A stretch of 13,876 bases of DNA from Larix sibirica (taxonomy: Eukaryota > Streptophyta > Pinopsida > Pinales > Pinaceae), in the NCBI GenBank assembly GCA_004151065.3, contig NWUY0300046057.1, positions 9,414-23,289 of the forward strand, in the 5' to 3' direction. This document shows, piece after piece, positions 1 through 8,398 of the stretch (position 1 is its first letter; the number at the start of each line of letters is the position of its first letter). The position numbers and the translations under genes are program-made. The notes beneath the pieces are model-generated. The model searched no databases. It saw only the letters and a list, made by a program, of their open reading frames with translations, and was not told the origin of the DNA.

Positions 1-236
1 TAAAACTTTAGTCTCCCTCCAAATAAGTCCCAATAAGGTCCCTAATGCCTTTGAAATGTCTCTCAGACCAGTAATGAAGTGGTAAATCAGGTAGACAGAC
101 CCAAATGGGAACCAAGTCTAGTATTTCACGGCTAGCATCAAACATCGGGTGCCAGGGTTTCAGCATAATAGGGCAGTTATCCCAGCTCCAGTTACGACTG
201 AGAATTCTTTGTGCATGTTTCTCATTTTGAATACAT
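1..236 (-). pseudogene. LINE ORF1 fragment (second copy, DUF4283 region)
   Basis: Read on the minus strand, this segment encodes the middle of a DUF4283-type LINE ORF1 and is closely similar to bases 1113-1340 of the neighbouring LINE-A ORF1. Recognisable stretches are HAQRILSRNWSWDNCPIM, LKPWHPMF and LPLHYWSERHFK. The codon at 152-154 is TGG (Trp), where LINE-A has a TGA stop at 1265-1267, so this copy shows the ancestral residue. It has its own nonsense codon (TAA at 8-10) where LINE-A has Tyr. The fragment runs off the left edge. Its 5' side stops abruptly near 231, where similarity to LINE-A ends. It is a relic of the same LINE family, not an independent gene. DUF4283/zinc-knuckle ORF1 proteins are thought to bind the element RNA. 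Confidence 0.8.
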
Positions 237-242
237 GACCTT

Positions 243-247
243 CATTA
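243..247 (-). promoter_or_regulatory. UAAUG stop-start overlap between LINE-A ORF1 and the start of ORF2
   Basis: On the minus strand the ORF1 stop TAA (247-245) overlaps an ATG (245-243), giving TAATG. The new frame begins Met-Lys-Val-Met before the sequence switches to ORF1-like DNA at about 232. Plant LINE ORF2 proteins commonly begin with Met-Lys followed by hydrophobic residues of the endonuclease, so this is a plausible ORF2 start. Termination-reinitiation at a UAAUG overlap is known for the insect LINE SART1. Its use here is inference. Confidence 0.45.
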
Positions 248-1330
248 GCGACCCTTCTTCTGGGCACGCACCGCTCTAAGCACCCTGTTAATAGTCACCT
301 GTTTACCTTCAAATAGATCTAGTTTTGCCTTGGACTGAGCCTTGGAAAGATGAGAATTCCTCCCACGTCCCTTAATAGTTTGTCCCCCCCGAGTGCCCAA
401 CCCACCGGGAGAAATTTTTGTGAGAGACCAAAGGAAATAACCTGAATTAGATGAATCAATAGGGGAGGGGGGAGTATGTACTTCCTCAGGGGGTAGATCA
501 AGATCAGGGGGTACAACCAGACCAGCAGGAATCTCCACCATACAATTAGTAGCAAGCTCGATAAGAGGGGTATTCACCGGAGCAGATGTAGAGGAGAGTT
601 TCAGGTCACTAAGAGCCTCCACCCAGTCCATCTTGTCCAAAGTAAAATTGTTTAAAACAAAATTAAAGGAATGTGAGTTGATGGGAGGAGAAATACCCGC
701 AGTTGGTGCCATCGAGGGTTGAAGGTGCGTCGAAAGATCGGTGCCAAGAATGTCTTCAGTAGTAGGGTTAAGTCCGTCCTCCAATGACATTCCCAGAGTC
801 AATCCATGTTCTCTTCCCATTCCCACCCCCTCAGGATGAGAAAGATCTGGAGAAGAGTGTCCCACAGGAGGAGGAGCCTCCCCAGCCTTCGATTTAGCAT
901 GAATGCCTCCATTCCGACGCCGAAAAGGTAACTTACAATCAGCAGCCGGATGTCCATATGCATGGCATCATCGGCATCTAAAAGGTACATTTTCATAATC
1001 GAGCTTCTGCACATAGGTGAAGGGCCCCCAGCTAAGGGTGACATCCGCGACAAGACCATCCTGGATGTTCAGATTGACCAAAATACGAGCCACCTTCCGC
1101 TGTCGGGACTGTATAAAATTGTAGTCTCCCTCCAAATAAGTCCCAATAAGGTCCCCAATGCTTTTGAAATGTCTCTTAGACCAGTAATGGAGTGGTAAAC
1201 CAGGTAGACGGACCCAAATGGGAACCAAGTCCAGTCTTTCACGGCTAGCATTAAACATCGGGTGTCAGGGTTTCAGCATAATAGGGCAATGATCCCAGCT
1301 CCAGTTACGATTGAGAACCCTCTGTGCATG

Positions 1331-1924
1331 TTCCTCATTTTGAAAATTGAAGGCAAACCAGTTTCGGGTCAGCTCCACCACCTCAGGGGAAAATCCCAAC
1401 TGTGTAGTCCAATGTTCAACCACCCATTCCTCAATGGTGCGCAAGGAGAAAGACTGACCTAAAGACTTCCCAACCAATGTGATGTTGGTCATCTTAAGAA
1501 GTTGGTGCCACTCTATGTCTTCCCCAAGGGCATAGTTATACTTGGTGTGGCACAGTTTTAACCAACGCTTCCTTCCGCGCTTGACTGGATTGTTATTGTC
1601 TTCAGATGAGCGGCCGTCCCATTCATCAGAACTAGTGCCTGAGCCCACTAGAGGACTAGCATACCCACGCTATTCTTGAGCCCCCAAACATCTCGTTCCA
1701 AAGCCTTCCAAGGACCCCTCAACTCTCTGTCCAGAATACAATGGGTCCATTGGGGAGCTTAAAGGTTCGACCGCCCCAGGGTTCGCAGCACCCACAGAGT
1801 TATTACCTCCACCCCCATCAATCGATCCTTCACAAGCTTATACCACCTGTGTCGATGACCAGAAAGGTGCAGCCATCTCCCGTAGTGGTGAAGCCGAAGA
1901 AACCCTAGGGGGTGGTTCCATCAA
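1331..1924. repeat. Exact 594-bp direct repeat, left copy (probable unmerged contig end)
   Basis: Bases 1331-1924 match 1926-2519 by eye without a difference. The two copies are separated by the single N at 1925. The left copy ends at the N and the right copy begins immediately after it. This is the pattern of two contigs whose overlapping ends were concatenated instead of merged, and the LINE ORF1 frame is restored only if one copy is removed. Confidence 0.9.
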
Positions 1925-1925
1925 N

Positions 1926-2519
1926 TTCCTCATTTTGAAAATTGAAGGCAAACCAGTTTCGGGTCAGCTCCACCACCTCAGGGGAAAATCCCAACTGTGT
2001 AGTCCAATGTTCAACCACCCATTCCTCAATGGTGCGCAAGGAGAAAGACTGACCTAAAGACTTCCCAACCAATGTGATGTTGGTCATCTTAAGAAGTTGG
2101 TGCCACTCTATGTCTTCCCCAAGGGCATAGTTATACTTGGTGTGGCACAGTTTTAACCAACGCTTCCTTCCGCGCTTGACTGGATTGTTATTGTCTTCAG
2201 ATGAGCGGCCGTCCCATTCATCAGAACTAGTGCCTGAGCCCACTAGAGGACTAGCATACCCACGCTATTCTTGAGCCCCCAAACATCTCGTTCCAAAGCC
2301 TTCCAAGGACCCCTCAACTCTCTGTCCAGAATACAATGGGTCCATTGGGGAGCTTAAAGGTTCGACCGCCCCAGGGTTCGCAGCACCCACAGAGTTATTA
2401 CCTCCACCCCCATCAATCGATCCTTCACAAGCTTATACCACCTGTGTCGATGACCAGAAAGGTGCAGCCATCTCCCGTAGTGGTGAAGCCGAAGAAACCC
2501 TAGGGGGTGGTTCCATCAA
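1926..2519. repeat. Exact 594-bp direct repeat, right copy
   Basis: This is the partner of 1331-1924, offset by 595 bases. It carries the same nonsense codons (TAG at 2265-2267, TAA at 2433-2435) as the left copy (1670-1672 and 1838-1840). A true ancient tandem duplication would be expected to show some divergence, given how decayed the element is. Confidence 0.9.
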
Positions 2520-2741
2520 GATAAAGTGAGCCGGAGACTGTGTCAAGAAATCGAACGGTGAGAATCCAAGCTCCTGTTGAGCCTCCCCAGCTGAAAACCC
2601 AGTATGCCCCAGCCCACTGATGTTCGCCACATCACTCCAAACCACGCCAGATGTCTGTGACCATGTCGGCACTCCATTCGATGGGTCATACGAATAATCC
2701 ACCAGGTCATCATAGTTTTCCATTGAATAAGGAATTACCAC

Positions 2742-3030
2742 AGTAAAATGCAGGTTAGCAGAGATAGTAGAAAGAAATGCAGTGTAAACCTAATCAGTAG
2801 GTTGAAATCAAACACCGACGGTTTCCATCCTTCACGCCCAACTTCCCGCACGTCGATCGAGAGCCCAATAAACCTCCACGTTCTCCAATCCCTGAAAACT
2901 CAAGAACCCCCGTCAGTACCAAGAAAATGATGGCCGCTGGTGGCCATCTGAAAACACTAGAGCAATGCCATCGATAAACCAAACCCTAACCAAGTCCCCA
3001 TCATCGTGCTCCCGAAATCTCCCGTAAACA
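2742..3030 (-). other. LINE-A 5' leader (5' UTR with internal promoter region)
   Basis: This is GC-richer sequence upstream of the ORF1 start, ending where AT-rich flanking DNA begins. It contains a 62-codon open minus frame (2982-2794) with no recognisable domain, and an AAACCCTAA telo-box-like string near 2980-2990 on the plus strand. Non-LTR elements usually carry their promoter in this leader; that role is inferred from position only. Confidence 0.5.
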
Positions 3031-3447
3031 CAGTTTCAAAATTATATTAATATAACACAAATACACTCTTTAGATTGGTGAGAGAGATTTGAACATTACA
3101 AGTATTCGTAAATATTTTATCAATTAATTTTGAATAAACTTTAATTTTTTATTCAAATTTTTTTTTTCTTGAGAATATATGGGTATGATTATCTTTTTCC
3201 AAAAAAATCATTATATTGGTATTTCTCAAGTTAAAATAAAATATGCGCATGTTTGTCTTATTTGTACTAAAGACATTTTGACACAATTTTTTTAACTGAA
3301 ATGAATAAAAATTTTATATTAAAAAGACGAGGAATACAACCGAGAAATTACATACTATTCTATTTTACAAAATTGTTCTTATCAATTTTGTTCTTATCTT
3401 ATAAATGTTCCTAGCATAACCATACAAAAAATAACGTAAACAAAGAG
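3031..3447. other. AT-rich intergenic DNA
   Basis: Strongly AT-rich with A and T runs, for example a T-run near 3160-3170. I see no coding pattern or RNA gene. It flanks the 5' end of LINE-A and so probably contains its insertion site. Confidence 0.6.
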
Positions 3448-3864
3448 TTAAGGAGGGTTGTGACCGTTGAGAACTTCATCCATATTCTTGTCTTCCTTTA
3501 TCTGATCATGTGAGCTTGAAACCTCCACAATTGTCATTAGAGGTGAATGAACAAAGTCCTTGTTTATTGCTCTAGAATCAATGGTCATGCTGTGATGCAA
3601 ATGATCCCCTTGAGTGATGACCAAATACATTTCATCGTGAAATTTCGCATCAAGAACTAACTTTTCAATTTTCCCCCCATGCTCTCAGACATGGATTTCC
3701 AAATCATCAAATTAAACATCCAAATGTGTAACATATGAGGAGATTTGATCTACTAGTTCAATAACACCCTCTAATTGCAGGTGAAGCCTCCCCATCAAAT
3801 TTCGAATTTCCGTGGTTTCTCCCTACACCTCTCCAAGCCCTGAACCCCAGCTTGAACCTGACAT
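3448..3864 (-). pseudogene. Coiled-coil-like protein pseudogene, possibly retroelement-derived
   Basis: Read from ATG 3864 in one minus frame to the TAA at 3448-3450, this gives 139 codons broken by TAG 3823-3825, TAA 3712-3714 and TGA 3685-3687 with no frameshift. The start is Ser/Gly-rich (MSGSSWGSGLGEV). A heptad-like, Leu/Ile-rich stretch follows (EIRNLMGRLHLQLEG, VIELVDQISSYVTHLDV), then a charged C-terminal part. I do not recognise the family. Layout and style resemble the pseudogene at 10660-11157, which suggests, but does not prove, that both come from one repeat family such as a gag-like gene. Confidence 0.4.
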
Positions 3865-4337
3865 GATTTTCACTGTTCCCAAATCCTTCATTGGTCTCCG
3901 ATTTGAGAGCTTAGGGAAAAAAAGCAATCAGAAGATAGACCATCAAACTTCCCAACAAAGCTAGAAACCCGGGAAAATTCCAAACCAGAAAAATGCTCTG
4001 TAGAAGGGAAATTACCTGTCAATGACAGCCAAAATGCCTGCATATGTTTTTCGGAAGGCCGCCCATAACATAATGAGACCCCGCCTAGGTTGAAGTTGTG
4101 CAAACCTTCAATGTGGATATCTCTTGAAGATATATCCCACAAGCACTAACCGAGAATACACTCAATGCCATAAAACATGAAAGCAATCCTAACAATGTAA
4201 CAAGGAGACCAGGCACTTGAGGGTATAGAGATCCCTTGTGATGCAGTAAAGGTGAGCTTGACCTTGTACTCAATGCATTTAAAACACACAAGATGCCATG
4301 CATGTCGATAGGGACCTTTAATGAGACCATAACCCTG
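3865..4337. other. Unassigned segment between LINE-C tail and coiled-coil pseudogene
   Basis: Two overlapping minus frames are open here (4345-4085 and 4142-3888), but neither resembles a known domain. The segment lies directly downstream of the RNase H stop at 4338, so the simplest reading is LINE-C 3' UTR or flanking repeat DNA. No poly(A) tail was identified. Confidence 0.35.
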
Positions 4338-4806
4338 TCATTCATGAAATCTATAGATTAAATAACTCAGGGGAGCCATCATTGTTGAGGGTGGCCCCCA
4401 TTTTTGACAAAGATTTCCACAATCAAGGGAAATAACGTTGTTTTCTAGATTATCACCCACAGGGTTATTATGCCTTTGGATATGGGGAATATTGGTATCC
4501 CTGATCTGATTGACATTATTGATAATTCTCTATTGAAGACGTTTTATTGTCATTTCCTCCTTAAATATATTTTTCCTTGCTTGAGTAATTACTAATAAGG
4601 AGTCTCCAAGGATCAAGACCTTTTTGGATACCGTGAGTAATGAGAAATTCTAGACCCATGTATAAGGCATACCTCTTAGTGTGATTTTTGGTTTCCTATC
4701 CCATACCCCATTCGTAGGTAAGCATTGTATTTCCGTCATGATCCAAAAGGATCCCTCCCACACCTTCCACCTCAAAGACCCTTTGACACATTATTCAAAA
4801 TACAAA
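4338..4806 (-). pseudogene. LINE-C: RNase H domain remnant (ORF2 C-terminus)
   Basis: A degraded plant-retroelement RNase H (RVT_3-like) domain on the minus strand. In one frame (4806 to about 4626) the sequence gives VGGILLDHDGN, MLTYEWGMG and RYALYMGLEFLITHGIQK. A frameshift at the T5 run 4621-4625 leads to KVLILGDSLLVITQARKN, then HIQRHNN, DNLEN and a stop at 4338-4340. The family pattern is DG..., TNNxAE, GDS, and HxxRxxN followed by AD/GDxL. The GDS and last Asp positions are present. The TNNxAE glutamate is lost (NHTKRYALY), and the first Asp position appears to be a TGA at 4795-4797. Other stops are a TAG after GMG and TAG 4530-4532. RNase H would degrade the RNA of the RNA-DNA hybrid; this copy cannot. 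The subfamily differs from LINE-B. Confidence 0.65.
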
Positions 4807-5368
4807 TAGGTCTATTGTTTCCATTATTACAGTATTCCTTGGCATATCAACTTGATTGTTCATTAGTAACAACTTCAAGTATTCATTATATGAAAAATCC
4901 CAGTAATAGCCCAAAAAAATAGGTCTAGTAGAACCAAAGTTGTCTAAACTGTCATCATCTTTTTTTAGCATGAAGAGATTTCAACTTCCAATAGGAGAGT
5001 TACCCCTTTGAATTCTTGTTCAATAAAGGTACCCTCCTGTACTAAGAGTTTTTCTTTAGAAAATTGATCAACTTTCATGTATGGACATGACCCTATAAGC
5101 TTCTTATTTTTCATTTATCAATTTATAAAGACCAAAGAGGTTGGATCCACTAGTTGGGAAAGATGAGTTTTTCACCAATGAACAAGGTTCAATTTCAATG
5201 AGGGCGTTTGATCCCTAAGGTTTCTATGGGGGCACCTAGAGGTATTGGTCGAACTTGTGAATCTTGCATTGCACTTCATGTACACAAATAAGTGGATCAA
5301 ATCTCACCATCTTGTCATCCTTAAAACCAAAAACTAATAGTTAAAGATATGAACACAATTTTAAGTTA
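4807..5368. other. Unassigned AT-rich segment upstream of LINE-C RNase H
   Basis: Reverse transcriptase or the zf-RVT zinc domain would be expected here if LINE-C were longer, but I could not recognise either on the minus strand. No RNA gene was seen. The LINE-C copy may be 5'-truncated close to 4.8-4.95 kb. Confidence 0.4.
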
Positions 5369-5376
5369 ATGGGAAA

Positions 5377-5580
5377 TAGTTTGAATAGTTGGGAGGTAAG
5401 TTTCACACTCTTCTTACTCAGGTTCAAATCCCTAATGAGACATGTGGCTTATTCTATCTTAGATGGAAGAGTAGGTTCATCCCAGGTGGGACGCCTCAAC
5501 CCTAGGTTGAGGCCAGAGCTGCTAGGTGTGGCTTGCAAGTTGTTGCGCCTAACCTAGGGTTTATAGTGGAAACCAACTAT
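5377..5580 (+). mobile_element. tRNA-derived SINE-like element
   Basis: An A-box-like string (TAGTTTGAATAGTTGG, from 5377) is followed 44 nt later by a good B-box (GGTTCAAATCC, 5421-5431), the spacing of a tRNA-type RNA polymerase III promoter. The downstream body is GC-richer than its surroundings and contains a hairpin at 5493-5513. The 3' end is uncertain, and no poly(A) or target duplication was confirmed. No tRNA cloverleaf with acceptor-stem pairing was found, so a functional tRNA is unlikely. Confidence 0.4.
5493..5513. repeat. Perfect 9-bp-arm hairpin inside SINE-like body
   Basis: Arms GCCTCAACC and GGTTGAGGC are separated by the 3-nt loop CTA. In RNA this would form a stable stem-loop. 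There is no T-run after it, so it is not a terminator. Confidence 0.6.
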
Positions 5581-5906
5581 ATTTGAACTTAGATACATTC
5601 TTCATGTGCTTATAAGCATGCTACATAATCAATAGGGATGGCCCTGTCCTTTGGCATCAAAAATTTGATCACGTAATGTTGTCTACATTCTCCATATATT
5701 CTTTAATATTAGCATATTTCTCCCAAAAATAATCTAAACCTAAAAACTTCAAATACACAATATTCCAAAGTCCTAATAACAAAGTCATTTCAATGTTGTT
5801 TTAATAGTCCCTTAATATAACAATACAACATATATACTTCATAATCATAGTAGCAAATATGCTTCATATACAAAACAACTAAATTAAGGATCCATCACCA
5901 TAAAAT
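5581..5906. other. AT-rich spacer, nothing recognised
   Basis: It follows the LINE-B RNase H frame stop (5907-5909) on the minus strand and may include the 3' end of that element. I see no gene, RNA or repeat structure. Confidence 0.5.
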
Positions 5907-6353
5907 CTACAGGGTCATATTGTACTCCAACAGCTGGCCTTCGAAATATTCTATCAAAAATAGAGGGCAATGAACTACTAATATACCCTCTTTAGATAAT
6001 GCATCGACTCAACTGTTTAGTTATCTATAGACATGGGAGAAATAAATTTTGCTATTAAATATGCCAATGATTTCCTAAATATGTGTTCATAGAGGAAGCA
6101 AAGCAATATTGTGAATATTATGCTTGTTTCTCATCCAATTGATGACTACCAAGGAGTACTTGTATACCTAGAGTGATCACAAACCCTTAGACTAGGTCAA
6201 CTTTAATATTCTGCTCAAAGCCAAAGAAATTGCATAATTATTGGTCCCTTTCCCCACATTGGCTTTGAACTTTATAAAGAGTATCTCAATGCAAAAAAGT
6301 ATGCCACCAATTCCACAACTACAATTGTGACCTTGGCATGCCTCGTAAAAAAA
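5907..6353 (-). pseudogene. LINE-B: RNase H domain remnant (ORF2 C-terminus)
   Basis: An almost complete plant LINE RNase H domain in one minus frame, read through several stops and ending at TAG 5907-5909. In order: FFYEACQGHNCSCGIGGIL (family FDGASxGN...GGIL), GKGTNNYAISLALSRIL (family GTNNxAE), SLVVINWMRNKHNIHN, FSHVYR then VDALSKEG. The stops fall at positions of common C-to-T change, for example where the family has the Glu/Gln of HVYRExN and NSQAD. Catalytic positions are mostly gone: the first Asp is Tyr, the Glu is Ile, the GDS Asp is Tyr (YKYS), and only the final Asp (VDALSK) remains. It is the continuation of the zf-RVT remnant at 6680-7000, in another frame, so at least one indel lies between them. 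The element is long dead. Confidence 0.7.
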
Positions 6354-6679
6354 ACCCTAAGGTTTATTTTTTCCTACCAAAATCTCACATACTTGCGTTG
6401 GCATATTGTCTTTGTGATTCAATTTACATAATTGAGATGTAAAACAAACTCGTCCAAATACCTATAATGAACAAATAGATCTATTTTCAAATAACAAGGA
6501 GTTCTAAACAAGCTTAATACCTCATCAGACAAAAAAAGGTAGATCTAAATTCCTTTGAATTCCCTTTTGTGAAATCTAAGGGTGGAGACATTCAACATTA
6601 TTTCCCAACCAAACATTTTGGAAACTCAACCATTGACCTACATCTTTATAGAGCTAAAGTGCAAATCTATTAAAAAAAA
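6354..6679 (-). other. LINE-B linker between zinc and RNase H domains
   Basis: This AT-rich segment sits where plant LINE ORF2 proteins carry the low-conservation linker between zf-RVT and RNase H. A few tryptophan-containing fragments (GQWLSFQNVW) are consistent with that, but the frame is broken and no domain is assignable. Confidence 0.4.
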
Positions 6680-7000
6680 AGTGCAAATATACACTTAATT
6701 ACTAAGTGATTGGTAGCCTCTAAATCCTTCTTATAAAGTATACATATACTTGGGCCTACTTACATTGTAACATCAACTTCATTTTTCAAAACTAATCATG
6801 GATATCTTCGTGTTCTTTAAACCCTTACTTTCCATATTTTGCTCCACCATCAACTAAGATCACCATTTAATAAACATTGTATCACCTTAACTCCAAAATA
6901 ATTATGTACTTAAACTCCCAATTCCCTAGGTTTCAAATCAACTCCACGTTGTCTAACAAAAAAAATTCAACATCCCAATGAACCTTTTCGATCTATTGTG
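6680..7000 (-). pseudogene. LINE-B: zf-RVT zinc-binding region and end of reverse transcriptase (ORF2)
   Basis: On the minus strand one frame (codon ends at multiples of 3) runs with several stops from about 6966 to 6680. It gives GVDLKPRELGV (family PKxxGGLGV), WWSKIWKVRV (6849-6823; family W-xx-IW), LVLKNEVDV, then GPSICILYKKDLEATNHLVIKC. The last part is the zf-RVT motif with Cys at 6742-6744, a Tyr replacing the second Cys, His at 6706-6708 and Cys at 6691-6693. zf-RVT lies between reverse transcriptase and RNase H in plant LINE ORF2, which matches the RNase H remnant at 5907-6353. The reverse transcriptase core itself is not visible upstream, so the copy is truncated or too decayed to read. 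Confidence 0.6.
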
Positions 7001-7797
7001 GATTGAAATAATTTCAACCTTTTAAATATTGAAATTAGACTCATCCACTCTATATGACAAGCCCTGCTTAAATAAATTAGTTTATGGACATAAAAACAAG
7101 TAAAACAACACCAAACATATATTATCATGTTTTAGTGACTCTCCTAGTAAGACCTTATCACTTATAAGGGCCCCTCGAAACCAACCTCCAACGAAAACCA
7201 CACAAAGTAAAAAGATGGCGGGAGAAAAGACATGAAATTCTACACAAAATTCAATGTCGACAGGCACGGGCACTTGAAAATTCCAAATCGGCCCAATCCT
7301 AGTGTAAGTAGAAGGTGATTTAATGGATCCATTAGTCCATTCAAGGTAGGCCATTCATGTATCTATGACGATTTTTCTATCCTTCATTATCACAAGTTTG
7401 ACGTGACAAATTTAGTTTTTTAATGGGTTTATGAGTTGTTTTAAGTATTTGTTGGTTCTCTTCTGTAGTGTTATTATTCAACTTGTTATGAGGTTTTTGT
7501 ACTTTTTAGATTTACTTATATATATTTTAAGATAAGTTTGGTTTTTATATTTTACATTTCTAAGGAAGTATCGGAGTTATGAGTGTTTGAAAAAGTGGTA
7601 TGATATTTTCCTTTTTAAAAAATTTATTGTCTTGCATTTATTTTGGGTATATATATGTTTGAAATTATTCCATTGTTGGAGTCATGATTTTGTTTATTTT
7701 AGTGGATTTAAAGGTCTCATTATAGTCCAAAATTGCAGTTTGGGGCAGGTGAAGTTGTAGTTTTGATTGACATGGATTATCATGCGAGGTTTTTTCT
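7001..7797. other. Unassigned segment, possible eroded LINE-B sequence then T-rich DNA
   Basis: A 90-codon open minus frame (7354-7082) has no firm match. Its GALISDKVLLGESLKHD stretch is only weakly like the GRxIxDNVLxAxE motif of LINE reverse transcriptase. From 7380 the plus strand becomes T-rich and featureless. Confidence 0.35.
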
Positions 7798-7949
7798 CAT
7801 TTTCATATCTAAAAACAAATAAGGAAGATGGGCATACCTCTATTTCTAAGTAGGAAGAATTGTTTCCACTCTCCATTTTCATATCTAAAAACGAATAGGG
7901 AAGATGGGCATACCTCTATTTCTAAGTAGGAAGAAGTGTTTCCACTCTC
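7798..7949. repeat. 76-bp tandem duplication (two copies)
   Basis: Copies 7798-7873 and 7874-7949 differ at 3 of 76 positions (two in the AACAAATAAGG segment, one in GAAGAATTG). No coding or RNA signal. It looks like a local replication-slippage or unequal-exchange duplication of moderate age. Confidence 0.9.
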
Positions 7950-8344
7950 CTTGCAATCTTGTCCTCATGCATGCATCCCACCCTGTCTTCTAACTAAAAT
8001 CTAGTCCCTAATATTTATATTTTTGAGTTATCTCTAATGGCTTGCCTCTAATGTTGGCTGGTGTCTATTTTGTTATTTTTTAGCAAGAAGACTACTATCT
8101 TAGTTTCACCATATTCACATTCATCACAACCTCCCACAAAAGGACTCTAAAACCTTTAAATCATCCTAAAGATTTCATAGTATCTTAGCTCTTCTTTACA
8201 CGAAACACTCCTTATTTTTTGCTTGGAGTTAAGGACTTATTTTTCCCCAAACCCATTATCAAAATATATTTGTATATATTGGAATCGAGAAAGAAAATGA
8301 AATTGATCTTATGCGCAAGTTACTTTGAGGAACTCCATTTGCTA
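7950..8344. other. AT-rich DNA, nothing recognised
   Basis: No domain-bearing frame or RNA gene. An 82-codon open plus frame beginning at 8219 looks like chance AT-rich sequence, and its second half overlaps the SINE-like signal on the other strand. Confidence 0.5.
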
Positions 8345-8398
8345 GAAATTGAATCGGGTTCAATAAATAAAAAATCCCACAACTTCACCATTGAACCA
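8345..8398 (-). mobile_element. tRNA-derived SINE-like head (A and B boxes)
   Basis: On the minus strand an A-box TGGTTCAATGGTG (8398-8386) is followed at 43-nt spacing by a B-box GATTCAATTTC (8355-8345). This is close to the TGGCTCAGTGGT / GGTTCGAATCC pattern of plant tRNA-derived SINEs. The element would extend below 8345 to an undetermined 3' end. The B-box has drifted, so it is probably inactive. Confidence 0.4.

Larger units (their letters stand above)
245..2741 (-). pseudogene. LINE-A ORF1 (DUF4283 domain + CCHC zinc knuckle), four in-frame stops
   Basis: This is an ORF1 RNA-binding protein of a plant LINE, thought to coat the element transcript. The start is the ATG at 2741; a second ATG lies at 2723. 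Allowing for the 595-bp duplication (594 bp plus N), the frame is continuous from 2741 to the TAA at 245-247, 634 codons including the stop. The apparent frame change at the N disappears once the duplicate is removed. The N-terminal third is low-complexity and acidic/Gly-rich. The DUF4283 core (about residues 197-380) includes WHQLLKM, LVGKSL and WVRLPGLPLHYWSK. A CX2CX4HX4C knuckle (C391, C394, H399, C404) sits at 976-935. The C-terminus is a Pro-rich linker and a basic tail (RAQKKGR). Nonsense codons are TAA 2433-2435, TAG 2265-2267, TGA 1265-1267 (TGG in the copy at 1-236) and TGA 968-970 inside the knuckle. It is not translatable as full-length protein. Confidence 0.85.
237..3030 (-). mobile_element. 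LINE-A: plant non-LTR retrotransposon, 5' part (leader + ORF1), ORF2 missing
   Basis: This is the 5' half of a plant L1-like LINE on the minus strand. It has a GC-richer leader (about 2742-3030) followed by a DUF4283/CCHC ORF1 (2741-245). The right boundary is placed where the sequence changes abruptly to AT-rich DNA at about 3030-3040; no target-site duplication could be checked. ORF2 (endonuclease and reverse transcriptase) should follow at lower coordinates. Only an apparent start of it is present before the sequence switches into another ORF1 copy at about 232. The stated span includes a 595-bp probable assembly duplication, so the true length is nearer 2.2 kb. Confidence 0.75.

Noticed and set aside
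950-1198. Plus-strand open frames over the LINE-A ORF1 region, such as 950-1198 and 1262-1462
   Set aside because: They are shadows of the minus-strand ORF1, whose frame carries DUF4283 and CCHC motifs.
1905-2243. Apparent separate 112-codon minus frame identical to the frame at 1265-1648
   Set aside because: It is the second copy of the contig overlap and runs across the N; it is not a second gene.
7082-7354. 90-codon minus frame with GALISDKVLLGESL resembling the LINE reverse transcriptase GRxIxD motif
   Set aside because: The match needs a gap, the key Arg is missing, no YxDD or neighbouring motifs follow, and the distance to zf-RVT is too short for a full domain.
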